Assembly (NCBI GenBank): GCA_030583885.1
Contig: CP129480.1
Coordinates: 496,001-560,000, forward strand
Source of the DNA: Anaerolineales bacterium
GTDB lineage: Bacteria > Chloroflexota > Anaerolineae > Anaerolineales > Villigracilaceae
Length of the DNA: 64,000 nt
Reading direction: 5' to 3'
Shown: positions 25,208 through 33,582 of the stretch, piece by piece
Layout of the letters: each line of letters opens with the position of its first letter
How positions within the stretch are numbered: the stretch's first letter is position 1
The notes under the pieces: model-generated
What the model was told of the DNA's origin: nothing
What the model saw: the letters and a program-made list of their open reading frames with translations, nothing else
The model's database searches: none
Program-made: the position numbers and the translations under genes

Positions 25208-25780
25208 TTAGACGAGCAGATCGAGTTTAAGTTGTTGAACGACATCGCGGAACTTCTTTGTTCCCAACGCACGCGCCATTTGCAGGGCGCCCTGCAAACT
25301 GGAAAACATCAACGCGGCTTTGCTCGCCGGTTCGCCGTTGAATTGGAACACGCCCGCCTCTCTTCCTTCGGCGAGGGTTGCCTCCAGCCAGTTGAGCATT
25401 TCCCTGTGCAGGCCTTCAACCTCCCCGCGCAACCGGTCAGGGATCGAATTGAATTCAACCTCCAGAGAACCGACAAGGCAGACCTTGCCATTGTCTGTGC
25501 GGACATCAGAGTAGATGTTAAAAAACCAGGCCAGTTTCTCCGCAGGGGGCAAATCTTTCACACGCGAGTTGTTGGTCCACAGCCTGAAGCGTTCCCGATA
25601 GCGTTGAATGACCGTGCAGGTCAGGTCCTCCTTGGTGGGGAAGTGATAATGGATGGCGGCGTTCTTCACACCGAGCTCGGAGGCGATGTTGGCATAGCTG
25701 AAGCCGTTGAAGCCCACATCCATCAACAGGGATTCCGCCAGATTCAATATCGTCCGCTTGCTGTTTTCGATCTTGACCAT
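25208..25780 (-). CDS. TetR/AcrR-family transcriptional regulator
   Basis: 190 residues. The N-terminal HTH is clear: TILNLAESLLMDVGFNGFSYANIASELGVKNAAIHYHFPTKEDL in pieces such as GFNGFSYANIASELGVK and AAIHYHFPTKEDL. The C-terminal ligand domain is all-helical and similar to the TetR_C groups regulating lipid or small-molecule genes. It sits between the hydrolase gene (downstream) and an ABC exporter gene (upstream). Matching operators lie before its own start and before the hydrolase, so autorepression and control of the hydrolase are expected. The ligand is unknown. Confidence 0.92.
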   Translation of the reverse strand: MVKIENSKRTILNLAESLLMDVGFNGFSYANIASELGVKNAAIHYHFPTKEDLTCTVIQRYRERFRLWTNNSRVKDLPPAEKLAWFFNIYSDVRTDNGKVCLVGSLEVEFNSIPDRLRGEVEGLHREMLNWLEATLAEGREAGVFQFNGEPASKAALMFSSLQGALQMARALGTKKFRDVVQQLKLDLLV

Positions 25781-25794
25781 TATCGGCCGATCTT

Positions 25795-25812
25795 ACTTAC
25801 TAGTTAGTAAGT
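25795..25812. promoter_or_regulatory. TetR-type operator in front of the tetR gene
   Basis: ACTTACTA-GT-TAGTAAGT, perfect 8-bp arms, 15 bp upstream of the tetR ATG. Only the 2-bp centre differs from the operator at 25174. Confidence 0.8.
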
Positions 25813-25837
25813 TGTCAAGGGCACTGACCAACCTCCC

Positions 25838-27784
25838 TCAGACCCTCTCCCCTCGAAACTGCGTTTCATACAACTGAGCATACAACCCATTCTGGGAAAG
25901 CAGCTCATCATGAGTGCCTCTCTCGACAATCCTCCCTCGATCCATCACCAAAATTAAATCTGCCGCCAGTATCGTGCTCAAACGATGAGCGATCACAATG
26001 CTCGTGCGCCCAGCCATGACGCGCTTCAACGCATCCTGGATCAGAGCTTCGGATTCGCTGTCGAGTGAACTGGTGGCTTCATCGAGCACGAGGATGCGCG
26101 GGTCTTTGAGGATCACACGCGCCAGCGCGATGCGTTGTTTTTCACCGCCGCTGAGTCTATATCCGCGCTCGCCCACGATGGTGTCATAGCCGTCGGGCAG
26201 GTCCATGATGAACTGATGGATGTTCGCGGTGCGCGCCGCGGTTTCGATCTCGGATTGCGCCGCGTCCATTTTCGCATACGTCAGGTTCGTGCGGATGGTG
26301 TCGTGGAAGAGATAATTCTCCTGTGTCACCATGCCGATTGTGTGCGCAAGCGAATCAAGCGTGACGTCGCGCAGGTCATGCCCGTCGATGCGGATGACGC
26401 CGTCCGTGGGGTCATATAGGCGCGGGATGAGATAGGTCATCGTCGTTTTGCCCGCGCCAGAGGGACCGACCAACGCGACCAAACTTCCAGGACGCGCGGT
26501 AAAGGAGACTCCCTCCAAAGCGACCTCTCTGGCTTGGGATGTGGAGTCAGTCTCCCCTGAGTCTGATGCGGTGCTCTTCATCTCCTTCTCCCCGTTGCTT
26601 TTATCCGCCAATGACAGGACCGCACCCACGTCTTCATGTCGTCCGTAACGCTTGACATCTTTCAATAATTTGGATGGGTCAACTTGATAGTTGAAGGAGA
26701 TGGTATCGAATTCAAGCTCGCCTTTCACATCGCGGAGTTCGATGGCATTTTCTTTTTCGATGATATCCTGCGGAAGATCAATGACCTCGAACACGCGCTC
26801 GAAACTGACCATGCTGGTCGAAAACTCGACAGGCGCGCCAGCCAGTCCTTGCAGTGCGCCATAAAGTTGACCGAGATACGAGCCGAATGCGACAATGGTT
26901 CCGACGGTGAAGACATCAGTGATGACGAAGTAACCGCCGAGACCGTAGACCAGCGCCGTGCCCACTGCGCTGACCAGACCAAAGATGACGAAGAACGACG
27001 AGCCGACCACCGCACGGCGGATGCCGATGTCGCGCACGTTGGCGGCGCGTTCACGGAAGCGGTTTTCCTCTTCACGCGTGCGTCCGAATAATTTGACCAG
27101 CAGTGCGCCGCCGATGTTGAGGGTCTCGTTCATGTGCGCGTTCATCTTGGCGTTGTGATCCATGGCTTCGCGGGCGATGTCACGCAGGACGATACCGAGC
27201 CGCTGTGCGGCGATGATGAATAACGGCAGGATGAGCACACTGACGATGGTTAGCCGCCATTCGAGCGTGAGCATGACCGCCAGCAGGGCGATCGCCTGTA
27301 TGAGATTGGTCACGATGTTGACAATGGTGTTACTGATGGCGTTCTGCGCGCCAACCACATCATTGTTGAGACGGGACATCAACTCGCCCGTTTTTGTGTT
27401 GGTGAAGAATCGCAGGGACATGCGTTGCAGGCGCGCAAAGAGACTCGAACGCAGGTCGTAGATGACGCCTTCGCCCACTGCCGAGTTCAAGCGCCGCTGA
27501 ACCACATTGATCGCGCCGTTAAGTGCAGGGATGAGCAGCAGCGCCACACCGAGCAGGACGAGTCGATCTGTGTCTTTGGCGGGAATCACCACGTCGATCA
27601 TGTTGCGGAAGACGAGCGGCGTCAGCAGGGACAGGCCCGTGCCGAGCAAAATGGTGACGAGCATGCCCGTGATGTGTCCCCAATATTCACGCGCGTAGGA
27701 AAGCACGCGCAGTAGTAATTCTTTTGTGACGGTGGGCTTGTCGTCGCCCTGCCGCATGTATTGATACCAGCCGCTGAAGTGCAT
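25838..27784 (-). CDS. ABC exporter, fused permease and ATPase
   Basis: 648 residues. An N-terminal six-helix ABC transmembrane domain (about 40-320) precedes one nucleotide-binding domain with Walker A GPSGAGKTT, Q-loop MVTQENYLF, signature LSGGEKQRIALA, Walker B ILVLDEATSSLD and H-loop IVIAHRLSTI. It would work as a homodimer or with an unlinked partner, exporting lipid, drug or peptide. Odd feature: the first strand of the ATPase (FDTISFNYQ) is separated from VALEGVSFTARPG by about 60 charged, Ser/Glu/Asp-rich residues not found in standard exporters. It is upstream of tetR in the same direction. Confidence 0.92.
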   Translation of the reverse strand: MHFSGWYQYMRQGDDKPTVTKELLLRVLSYAREYWGHITGMLVTILLGTGLSLLTPLVFRNMIDVVIPAKDTDRLVLLGVALLLIPALNGAINVVQRRLNSAVGEGVIYDLRSSLFARLQRMSLRFFTNTKTGELMSRLNNDVVGAQNAISNTIVNIVTNLIQAIALLAVMLTLEWRLTIVSVLILPLFIIAAQRLGIVLRDIAREAMDHNAKMNAHMNETLNIGGALLVKLFGRTREEENRFRERAANVRDIGIRRAVVGSSFFVIFGLVSAVGTALVYGLGGYFVITDVFTVGTIVAFGSYLGQLYGALQGLAGAPVEFSTSMVSFERVFEVIDLPQDIIEKENAIELRDVKGELEFDTISFNYQVDPSKLLKDVKRYGRHEDVGAVLSLADKSNGEKEMKSTASDSGETDSTSQAREVALEGVSFTARPGSLVALVGPSGAGKTTMTYLIPRLYDPTDGVIRIDGHDLRDVTLDSLAHTIGMVTQENYLFHDTIRTNLTYAKMDAAQSEIETAARTANIHQFIMDLPDGYDTIVGERGYRLSGGEKQRIALARVILKDPRILVLDEATSSLDSESEALIQDALKRVMAGRTSIVIAHRLSTILAADLILVMDRGRIVERGTHDELLSQNGLYAQLYETQFRGERV

Positions 27785-27852
27785 GGATTTTGTCTCCTGG
27801 TCCGACAGTCACATGGTCAATAGTCGTTGGTCGGGCGGTCGTTTGACGATCG

Positions 27853-27881
27853 GACTATCCGACTATAAGACTATCCGACTA
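27853..27881. repeat. Direct repeat upstream of the ABC exporter gene
   Basis: GACTATCCGACTA occurs at 27853-27865 and again at 27869-27881. Related GGTC/AGTC fragments fill the 27795-27850 stretch. It may be a regulator site for the exporter or simply one of the dispersed low-complexity repeats in this genome. Apart from this and a possible -10 (TATAAT at 27957) nothing else is seen in the 27785-27995 gap. Confidence 0.45.
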
Positions 27882-27995
27882 AACACGCAACTGGACGAGT
27901 GGGGAGGTTAATGAAAGTCTGATGGGGGAAGGAACGAAATTTGGATGACAAAAAAGTATAATCCTACAAAAAAAGCCACAGGAGACCCCGCACTT

Positions 27996-28343
27996 ATGTC
28001 CACCAAAACCCTTTCCATCATCTCAGCCGTACTGACCGTCATCTTCCTCATCGTGCTCGGACTTGTTGCATTCTTCTCCACGCTCCTCGCCCTCAATGGG
28101 TACGGCGACAGCGAGGGGACAGCTGCAGGTATCGTCACTCTCGTCTGCCAGGGAGTCGGGTTGATCTTGTCCGGCATCCTTGCCGGCTGGCTGACGCGTC
28201 TCTTCATCGAGAAATTCAACTGGAACAGGATCCTGGCCGTCATCCTTTCGGTCTTTGCCGGGTCGACGCTGGGAACTGTCCTTGTGTTTGCCGCGTTGAT
28301 GGGCTCTGTGATCGCAGCCGAAGTAATGTGGCAGGCGCGGTAA
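27996..28343 (+). CDS. Small integral membrane protein
   Basis: I prefer the ATG at 27996, which gives a protein beginning MSTKTLSIISAVLTVIFLIV; an in-frame ATG at 27945 would add 17 polar residues but lies upstream of a TATAAT (27957-27962). The 115-residue product has three hydrophobic segments: about 8-30, 48-68 and 80-108, the last followed by QAR. No motif is recognised and no function is assigned. It is followed by another membrane protein gene on the same strand 102 bp away. Confidence 0.6.
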   Translation: MSTKTLSIISAVLTVIFLIVLGLVAFFSTLLALNGYGDSEGTAAGIVTLVCQGVGLILSGILAGWLTRLFIEKFNWNRILAVILSVFAGSTLGTVLVFAALMGSVIAAEVMWQAR

Positions 28344-28445
28344 TACTATTGGGGATGGATGCAATCTAAAACTGCTTACATACGTCATGCGATATTTAAA
28401 ACGAACTGTCGGGGAACTGCGTAGAATCAATATAGTGAGGTTCGC

Positions 28446-29123
28446 ATGACAAAACATCCATTATGGACGCGCTGGACTCTGGCGAACGCCTTCAGCGAAA
28501 TGCTCGGGCTTGGGCTGACGTTTGCACTCACAGGCCTGGCCTTCTCAAAACTCGATAGCCAGCAAACCATCACAGGCATTCTGCTGGCATTCGTCCTTGC
28601 CGTCGCAAGCGGCGGGATCGAAGCCACCATTGTCGGGCTGGCGCAGTGGTGGGCAATGCATCCGTGGTTCCCATTCCTTTCCAAATTCTTGTGGTGGCGC
28701 GCGACGTTGATCGGAGCATTGGCCGCCTACGTGCTTGGATATCTGCCCTCGACTTTGATGGGCATGGGAGAGGCATCCGCCTCGTCCGCGCCGATGGTTG
28801 AACCGCCCCAATGGATCATTCTCCTGCTTGCGGCTGGGATGGGGACTGTCGGGGGTGCGGTGCTGTCGTTCGCCCAGTGGCTGGCAATTCGCAGGGAGGT
28901 CCGCGGCGCGGGGGTGTGGATTCCCGCCAACATGCTGGCATGGACGTTCGGGATGCCGATCATCTTCTGGGGTATCGATATCGCGTTCGAGATGTCTGTG
29001 CCATGGCAATCCGTTTTGGTCATGGCAGGGACGTTGTTCGTTTCGGGTGCAGTTGTCGGCGGGATGCATGGCGCCTTTCTCGTCAGGCTGGCTCGAGACA
29101 ACCCGTCCCCAAATGGAGAATGA
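28446..29123 (+). CDS. Polytopic membrane protein with internal duplication
   Basis: 225 residues, about six hydrophobic segments. Two segments look like copies of one unit: GGIEATIVGLAQWWAMHPWF...WWRATLIGALAAYVLG and VGGAVLSFAQWLAIRREV...WIPANMLAWTFGMP, each with G-x-x-x-G-x-x-QW followed by a W-containing helix. QW-L-R/H membrane repeats of this sort are frequent in Chloroflexota and cyanobacteria and have no known function. GAGG lies upstream of the ATG. It is a single gene; the next reading frame begins 200 bp later after a palindromic repeat. Confidence 0.75.
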   Translation: MTKHPLWTRWTLANAFSEMLGLGLTFALTGLAFSKLDSQQTITGILLAFVLAVASGGIEATIVGLAQWWAMHPWFPFLSKFLWWRATLIGALAAYVLGYLPSTLMGMGEASASSAPMVEPPQWIILLLAAGMGTVGGAVLSFAQWLAIRREVRGAGVWIPANMLAWTFGMPIIFWGIDIAFEMSVPWQSVLVMAGTLFVSGAVVGGMHGAFLVRLARDNPSPNGE

Positions 29124-29146
29124 CTGAAAGGATGGGCTTTCTTCAT

Positions 29147-29222
29147 AGACCACGAAGCCACAAAGGCTCGAAGAGTCAAAGGTTTCCTGGTGGCTTTGTG
29201 TTCTTAGTGCCTTTGTGGGTAG
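29147..29222. repeat. Palindromic dispersed repeat
   Basis: CCACGAAGCCACAAAGG on the left is mirrored by CTTTGTGTTCTTAGTGCCTT and TTTGTGG on the right. Similar ACGAAG/CACAAAGG units lie at 19823-19893. Confidence 0.5.
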
Positions 29223-29278
29223 CCCACGAAAGTAGCCACTCCCCCCAAATGATGAAATACGCCACTAAACGATACAAG

Positions 29279-29287
29279 TGCTATAAT
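29279..29287 (+). promoter_or_regulatory. Extended -10 element upstream of the first GGDEF gene
   Basis: TGCTATAAT, 39 bases before the ATG at 29326. A -35 is not evident. Confidence 0.5.
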
Positions 29288-29325
29288 CGCACCGGGAGAT
29301 GTGTCTTTTGCAGGAGAAAGAGTTG

Positions 29326-30930
29326 ATGCCAGTTGTCTGGTCCCTGCTGGTTTTGTCCGTATTACTTGCGGGGATTTTTATTTATATCCGCCGCCATCGA
29401 AATGTGCCCACGGTGATCCCTCGTTATCCAGCCAAAGATATTCTGACGGAAATCGAAACCCGTTTTCAAGTCCTTGTTGAGTCTGCGCCGGTCGGCATAG
29501 TCATCACCAGCAATTCGAGGATCGTGTATGCCAACCCGACCTTTTTGGAAATGTTCGGCGATACATTTTCCGAGGCACTTGGCACCCTCACGGTTGAAAA
29601 AGTGGCACCTGAAAGCCGCGACCTGTTTGCGGAAAATTTGCAAAAACAGGCGGAGGGGCACAGGGTGCGTTATGAAATTATGGGGTTGCGGCGCGACGGC
29701 TCGAAATTTCCCATCCAGGTTGCGGCAACCCGCATAACGAATTTTTCGGAGGAAATCACTGCCATCGGTTTTATCCAGGATATCTCCGAGCGCAGGGATG
29801 CCGAGGAAAAACTGCAATTCCAAAATGAAAGATTAAGCGCCCTCCACAACATCACACTCGACCTGTTGAACCGCCGCGGAGCGGACGATGTTCTCAATGC
29901 GATCCTGCTGCGCGCCTGCGATCTGCTGGATTCACCTTTCGGGGTCCTCTCCCTTCTGGAAGACGACGTGCTCGTTGTAAAGACCACGTCGGAAATGAAT
30001 ACAGCCCTGCTCGGGACGCGCATCCCCTTGAAGGACGCGCGTTTATCCATGCTGGCGATCAACACGCGCCAGCCGCAGGTCAGGCAGGATTATTCGCAAT
30101 GGGCTGAACGGCTTGCCATGTACGCCCCATATAACCTGAAGGCTGTTGTAAATGTGCCGGTCATCATCAACGACCAGCCGGTTGGGATCCTGGCGCTGGG
30201 ACGCACCGCACCCGACAAGCCCTTTCTGAACGATGAGATCGATGTGATGCGCTCCCTTGTGCAGCTGGCGGCGCTTGCCATGGATAATGCCCAGCTGTTC
30301 GCCGCCGCGCAGCACGAATTGAACGAAAGGAAGTCTGCCGAGGAGGAACTTCGCCGGGCGAACCAGAAACTCCAGTTCCAGATCGAGGCGATACAGCTCC
30401 TCCAGACCGAACTGCGCGAACAGGCCATCCGCGATCCGCTGACCGGGTTATACAACCGCCGCTACCTGGACGAAACCCTGGAGCGCGAACTCGCGCGGGC
30501 CGGACGGGAGAATTATCCGATCAGTTTCGTCATGATCGATATTGACGGCTTTAAAAAAATAAATGACGATTTTGGCCACGGCGTGGGGGATGCAATGCTG
30601 CAACGCCTCGCAAATCAACTGCTGAGCCAGACCCGCACCGGCGATATTGTCTGCCGCTATGGCGGGGATGAGTTTTTGGTGGTCCTGCTGAATGTGGCCT
30701 CCGAGATCTCCTTCCATATCGCTGATAAGTGGAGGAATCAGTTCCAGTCGCCAATGGCGCTTTTGGATTCTCAGGCCGCCAGAACCACGATCTCTTGCGG
30801 CATCTCGGATTTTCCCGGGGATGGAACCACAAAAGCGGATATTATCGCAAATGCCGATAATGCCCTGTATATCGCAAAAAGGAACGGGCGCGATCAGGTG
30901 GTTGTTTGGGCGGGAAATCGCGAGCCATAA
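29326..30930 (+). CDS. PAS-GAF-GGDEF diguanylate cyclase
   Basis: The start is set at the ATG at 29326, after AGGAGAAAGAGTTG. The 534-residue protein has one N-terminal membrane helix (about 3-20), a PAS domain (about 45-170, with FIQDISERRDAEEK as its end), a GAF domain (about 185-335), a coiled coil and a GGDEF domain (about 370-525). The active site YGGDEF is canonical, and RTGD five residues upstream is an RxxD product-inhibition site. It should make cyclic di-GMP in response to signals read by PAS or GAF. A second GGDEF gene follows 60 bp downstream, probably in the same transcript. Confidence 0.93.
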   Translation: MPVVWSLLVLSVLLAGIFIYIRRHRNVPTVIPRYPAKDILTEIETRFQVLVESAPVGIVITSNSRIVYANPTFLEMFGDTFSEALGTLTVEKVAPESRDLFAENLQKQAEGHRVRYEIMGLRRDGSKFPIQVAATRITNFSEEITAIGFIQDISERRDAEEKLQFQNERLSALHNITLDLLNRRGADDVLNAILLRACDLLDSPFGVLSLLEDDVLVVKTTSEMNTALLGTRIPLKDARLSMLAINTRQPQVRQDYSQWAERLAMYAPYNLKAVVNVPVIINDQPVGILALGRTAPDKPFLNDEIDVMRSLVQLAALAMDNAQLFAAAQHELNERKSAEEELRRANQKLQFQIEAIQLLQTELREQAIRDPLTGLYNRRYLDETLERELARAGRENYPISFVMIDIDGFKKINDDFGHGVGDAMLQRLANQLLSQTRTGDIVCRYGGDEFLVVLLNVASEISFHIADKWRNQFQSPMALLDSQAARTTISCGISDFPGDGTTKADIIANADNALYIAKRNGRDQVVVWAGNREP

Positions 30931-30990
30931 AGGGTGATGAAAGTGGCAGGTGCCTGCCGGATGGGGGTAAAATCGAATGAAGGAGACTGG

Positions 30991-32532
30991 ATGGTTCCTC
31001 CCAACATAGGTTACAGCGCATTGCTATTTATTGCGGGAACGGTGTGTCTGCTGGTCGCGGCCATCATTCTGCAAACGCGCCGTGCCGCGCCCGGCGCCAC
31101 CTCCTTGATGGCCTTGCTCCTTGCCCTTGCCTGGTGGGATATTACCTACGCAATTTTTTGGGCGGGCACACCGGCGCATTCGGACTATTTCTGGCTTGAT
31201 CTTACCTACATTGGAGTCGTCACCGTCCCTGCGGCGTTTTTTATTTTTTCCCTTCAAATCTCCAATCTGACGCACTGGCTAAAACGTCCGCTGGCCGCCC
31301 TGATCTATCTGGAACCCGGCATTGTCCTGCTTCTTCTGTTCACAGACCCCTATCATGGACTCTTCTTCGCCGGCAAACGTACAGCCAACAGCGCGGTCAT
31401 TCTGGACGCCGGACCCGTTTTCTGGCTCAATGTGGTTTATTCCTACTCCCTGATCTTGCTCACCACCATCCTGCTTGTGCGGACGTTCGCCCGTTCGTCC
31501 GGGTTGTATCGCAGACAGGTCGGTGTCATCCTCATTGGATTGGGCATCACCTGGTTGAACAGCATCATCTTTGTTGCCGGGCTGAATCCGTTGCCCGGGG
31601 CGGATAACACCCCCTTCTCATTTACCATTACCGCGGTTGCCTTTGCCTACGCTTTGCTCCAATACCAGCTTCTGGATATTGTCCCGGTGGCAAGGGATGT
31701 TCTGATAGAGAAGATGACCGAAGGCGTGCTGGTCATCGACGTTCAGGAACGGATCGTTGATATCAATCCCGCCGCGCGCAGGATGTTGAACGTCCCGCTG
31801 AATGTATTGGGAAGACCGATCAATGAAGTTTTTTCAAAATGGAATCGCACGGACAGGGAGGCGCTGGTCTCGGCAAATACCCAGTTCGAAATCGAGTTGG
31901 GGGAGGGAAGGAAAATCCATATGGATGTGCAGGTTACGCCCATCATGGACGGCAGGAACAGGGATATCGGCCGCCTGATCGCCCTGCATGATATTACGAA
32001 CCTGAAAAACAACCAGAAGGAACTGCACCTGCTCGCTACAAGGGATTCCCTTACCGAGGCGATCAACCGCGGTCATTTCATGGAACTGGCCCTCAAGGAA
32101 GTCCAGCGTGCCCAACGATACGACAGACCTATATCCCTGATCCTCATGGATTTGGATTATTTCAAAAATATAAATGATACCTATGGCCACGCAATGGGAG
32201 ACCAGACGCTTGTCGCCTTTACGAAAATTTGCACGGACGGCGCAAGAAAAACGGATATCTTTGCCAGGTTAAGCGGCGAGGAATTCGTGCTGTTGCTGCC
32301 GGAAACCCCGGAAAAAACAGCAGCCGAGCTGGCCGAGCGGCTGCGAATGGCGTTTGCGGAGACAGTCATTGGATCGGAGGCTGCTCAATTCAATACCGTC
32401 AGCATGGGGATCACGGAACTTCGGGCAAACGACACGCTGGAGAACATGCTCCACAGGGCGGATAAGGCCTTGTACAAGGCAAAGTCAGAGGGACGGAATA
32501 AAGTATATACATGGCATCCGCAATTGGGATAG
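30991..32532 (+). CDS. 7TM-PAS-GGDEF protein with SGEEF active site
   Basis: The start is set at the ATG at 30991, after AAGGAGACTGG; a longer frame begins at 30934. The 513-residue product has seven membrane helices (about 5-230) resembling the N-terminal 7TM module of sensor kinases, a PAS domain (KMTEGVLVIDVQERIVDINPAA in two parts: KMTEGVLVIDVQ and ERIVDINPAARRML) and a C-terminal GGDEF domain. The signature is RLSGEEF instead of GGDEF; such variants can be active. An RKTD inhibition site precedes it at the usual spacing. It would link an unknown external signal to cyclic di-GMP. Confidence 0.9.
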   Translation: MVPPNIGYSALLFIAGTVCLLVAAIILQTRRAAPGATSLMALLLALAWWDITYAIFWAGTPAHSDYFWLDLTYIGVVTVPAAFFIFSLQISNLTHWLKRPLAALIYLEPGIVLLLLFTDPYHGLFFAGKRTANSAVILDAGPVFWLNVVYSYSLILLTTILLVRTFARSSGLYRRQVGVILIGLGITWLNSIIFVAGLNPLPGADNTPFSFTITAVAFAYALLQYQLLDIVPVARDVLIEKMTEGVLVIDVQERIVDINPAARRMLNVPLNVLGRPINEVFSKWNRTDREALVSANTQFEIELGEGRKIHMDVQVTPIMDGRNRDIGRLIALHDITNLKNNQKELHLLATRDSLTEAINRGHFMELALKEVQRAQRYDRPISLILMDLDYFKNINDTYGHAMGDQTLVAFTKICTDGARKTDIFARLSGEEFVLLLPETPEKTAAELAERLRMAFAETVIGSEAAQFNTVSMGITELRANDTLENMLHRADKALYKAKSEGRNKVYTWHPQLG

Positions 32533-32557
32533 GACCCGCCGGGGTACAACTCCATTC

Positions 32558-33211
32558 ATGAAAATTCTCAGCGTAAATATTGGAATCGAGCGTGAATTAC
32601 AAACTGCAACTTCGCTCAGCAGGACGGGTATCCATAAAGTGCCGGTTTCGGGTGCCGTGTATATCTCTGCGCCCGGATTGAAAGATGACGTCATCGTAAG
32701 CAAAAAGCATCACGGCGGACCCGATCAGGCTGTTTATGTCTTCGGCGCGGAGGATTATGCGTACTGGTCAGTGGAGTTGGGTGATGAGTTTGCGCCCGGC
32801 GCATTTGGCGAGAATCTCACCATCTCTGACCTGCAAAGCGCGGATTTCAACATTGGAGATCGCCTGCAGGCCGGCGAAGTGACCCTAGAAGTGACCGCGC
32901 CCCGCATCCCTTGCGGGACATTGGCAGCGTGGATGGGGGATCCGCGGTTTGTGAAGAAATACCGCGATGTGGAACGTCCGGGGTTCTATTGCCGTGTGAT
33001 CGCCGAGGGCGAGGTCAAAGCCGGGGATGTGGTGACAGTTCAACGGTCCGCGGGGGAGGCGGTTGGCATTCTCGAGGTCTTTCGTCACTGGTACGAAAAG
33101 GAGAAGGATGAGTCAACGCTTGGCAGATTTCTAAACGCCCCCATCGCGACCCGTGTGCGCAAACGCCTGGAGGATGACCTGCAGAAACTCCTTGAAAGAA
33201 ATATCCCTTGA
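32558..33211 (+). CDS. MOSC domain protein (YiiM-like)
   Basis: The start is set at the ATG at 32558; the frame upstream overlaps the preceding gene. The 217-residue protein contains the MOSC core: GAVYISAPGLKDDVIVSKKH, the HGGPDQAVYVF strand, PGAFGENLT and the conserved cysteine in RIPCGTLAAW, which binds molybdopterin-sulfur or related ligands. The closest known relative by pattern is YiiM, which reduces N-hydroxylated compounds. The C-terminal part (about 165-217) is a helical extension with WYEKEKDESTLGRFL, as in the 3-alpha domain of that group. Reductase role is inference. Confidence 0.88.
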   Translation: MKILSVNIGIERELQTATSLSRTGIHKVPVSGAVYISAPGLKDDVIVSKKHHGGPDQAVYVFGAEDYAYWSVELGDEFAPGAFGENLTISDLQSADFNIGDRLQAGEVTLEVTAPRIPCGTLAAWMGDPRFVKKYRDVERPGFYCRVIAEGEVKAGDVVTVQRSAGEAVGILEVFRHWYEKEKDESTLGRFLNAPIATRVRKRLEDDLQKLLERNIP

Positions 33212-33275
33212 AGAAATAGAAAATTTGTTCTATAATCATGACATTACCCCGCCTTTTGTCAAAGGAGATGATGTT

Positions 33276-33494
33276 ATGAGTAATTTTGATAAGGTTGTTC
33301 AGTCAGAGCTCACCGCCATTCAAACCATGTTGGGCATGTCGCTGGAGGAACTTGCCGATCTTGTCCGCCGCACCGGGTTGGCAAAGCATAACGAAATCCG
33401 CTGGATGCTTCAGCGCGAATACGGCATCAACCATGAGGATGCGAAAATTCTCGTGAAGGCTCTGTTCGAGTCCCAGATACAGAGCGCGGCGTAA
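33276..33494 (+). CDS. Short DUF4287-like helical protein
   Basis: The start is set at the ATG at 33276, preceded by AAAGGAG. The 72-residue product (MSNFDKVVQSELTAIQ..., then MSLEELADLVRRTGLAKHNE, GINHEDAKILVKAL) matches the N-terminal helical domain that follows in the next gene: K-x-x-x-EL-A-x-L-V-x-x-x-GL-x-KH-x-E-I. It lacks the second domain present in that neighbour, so it is a short paralogue, probably from a tandem duplication. Function unknown. Confidence 0.72.
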   Translation: MSNFDKVVQSELTAIQTMLGMSLEELADLVRRTGLAKHNEIRWMLQREYGINHEDAKILVKALFESQIQSAA

Positions 33495-33582
33495 CCTGCA
33501 TCAGTGGTCATACCTTGCACACCGCATGTTACAAAGGATTGGAAAATTGACACGAAACTGATTTAACGTAAAGGAGACGACC

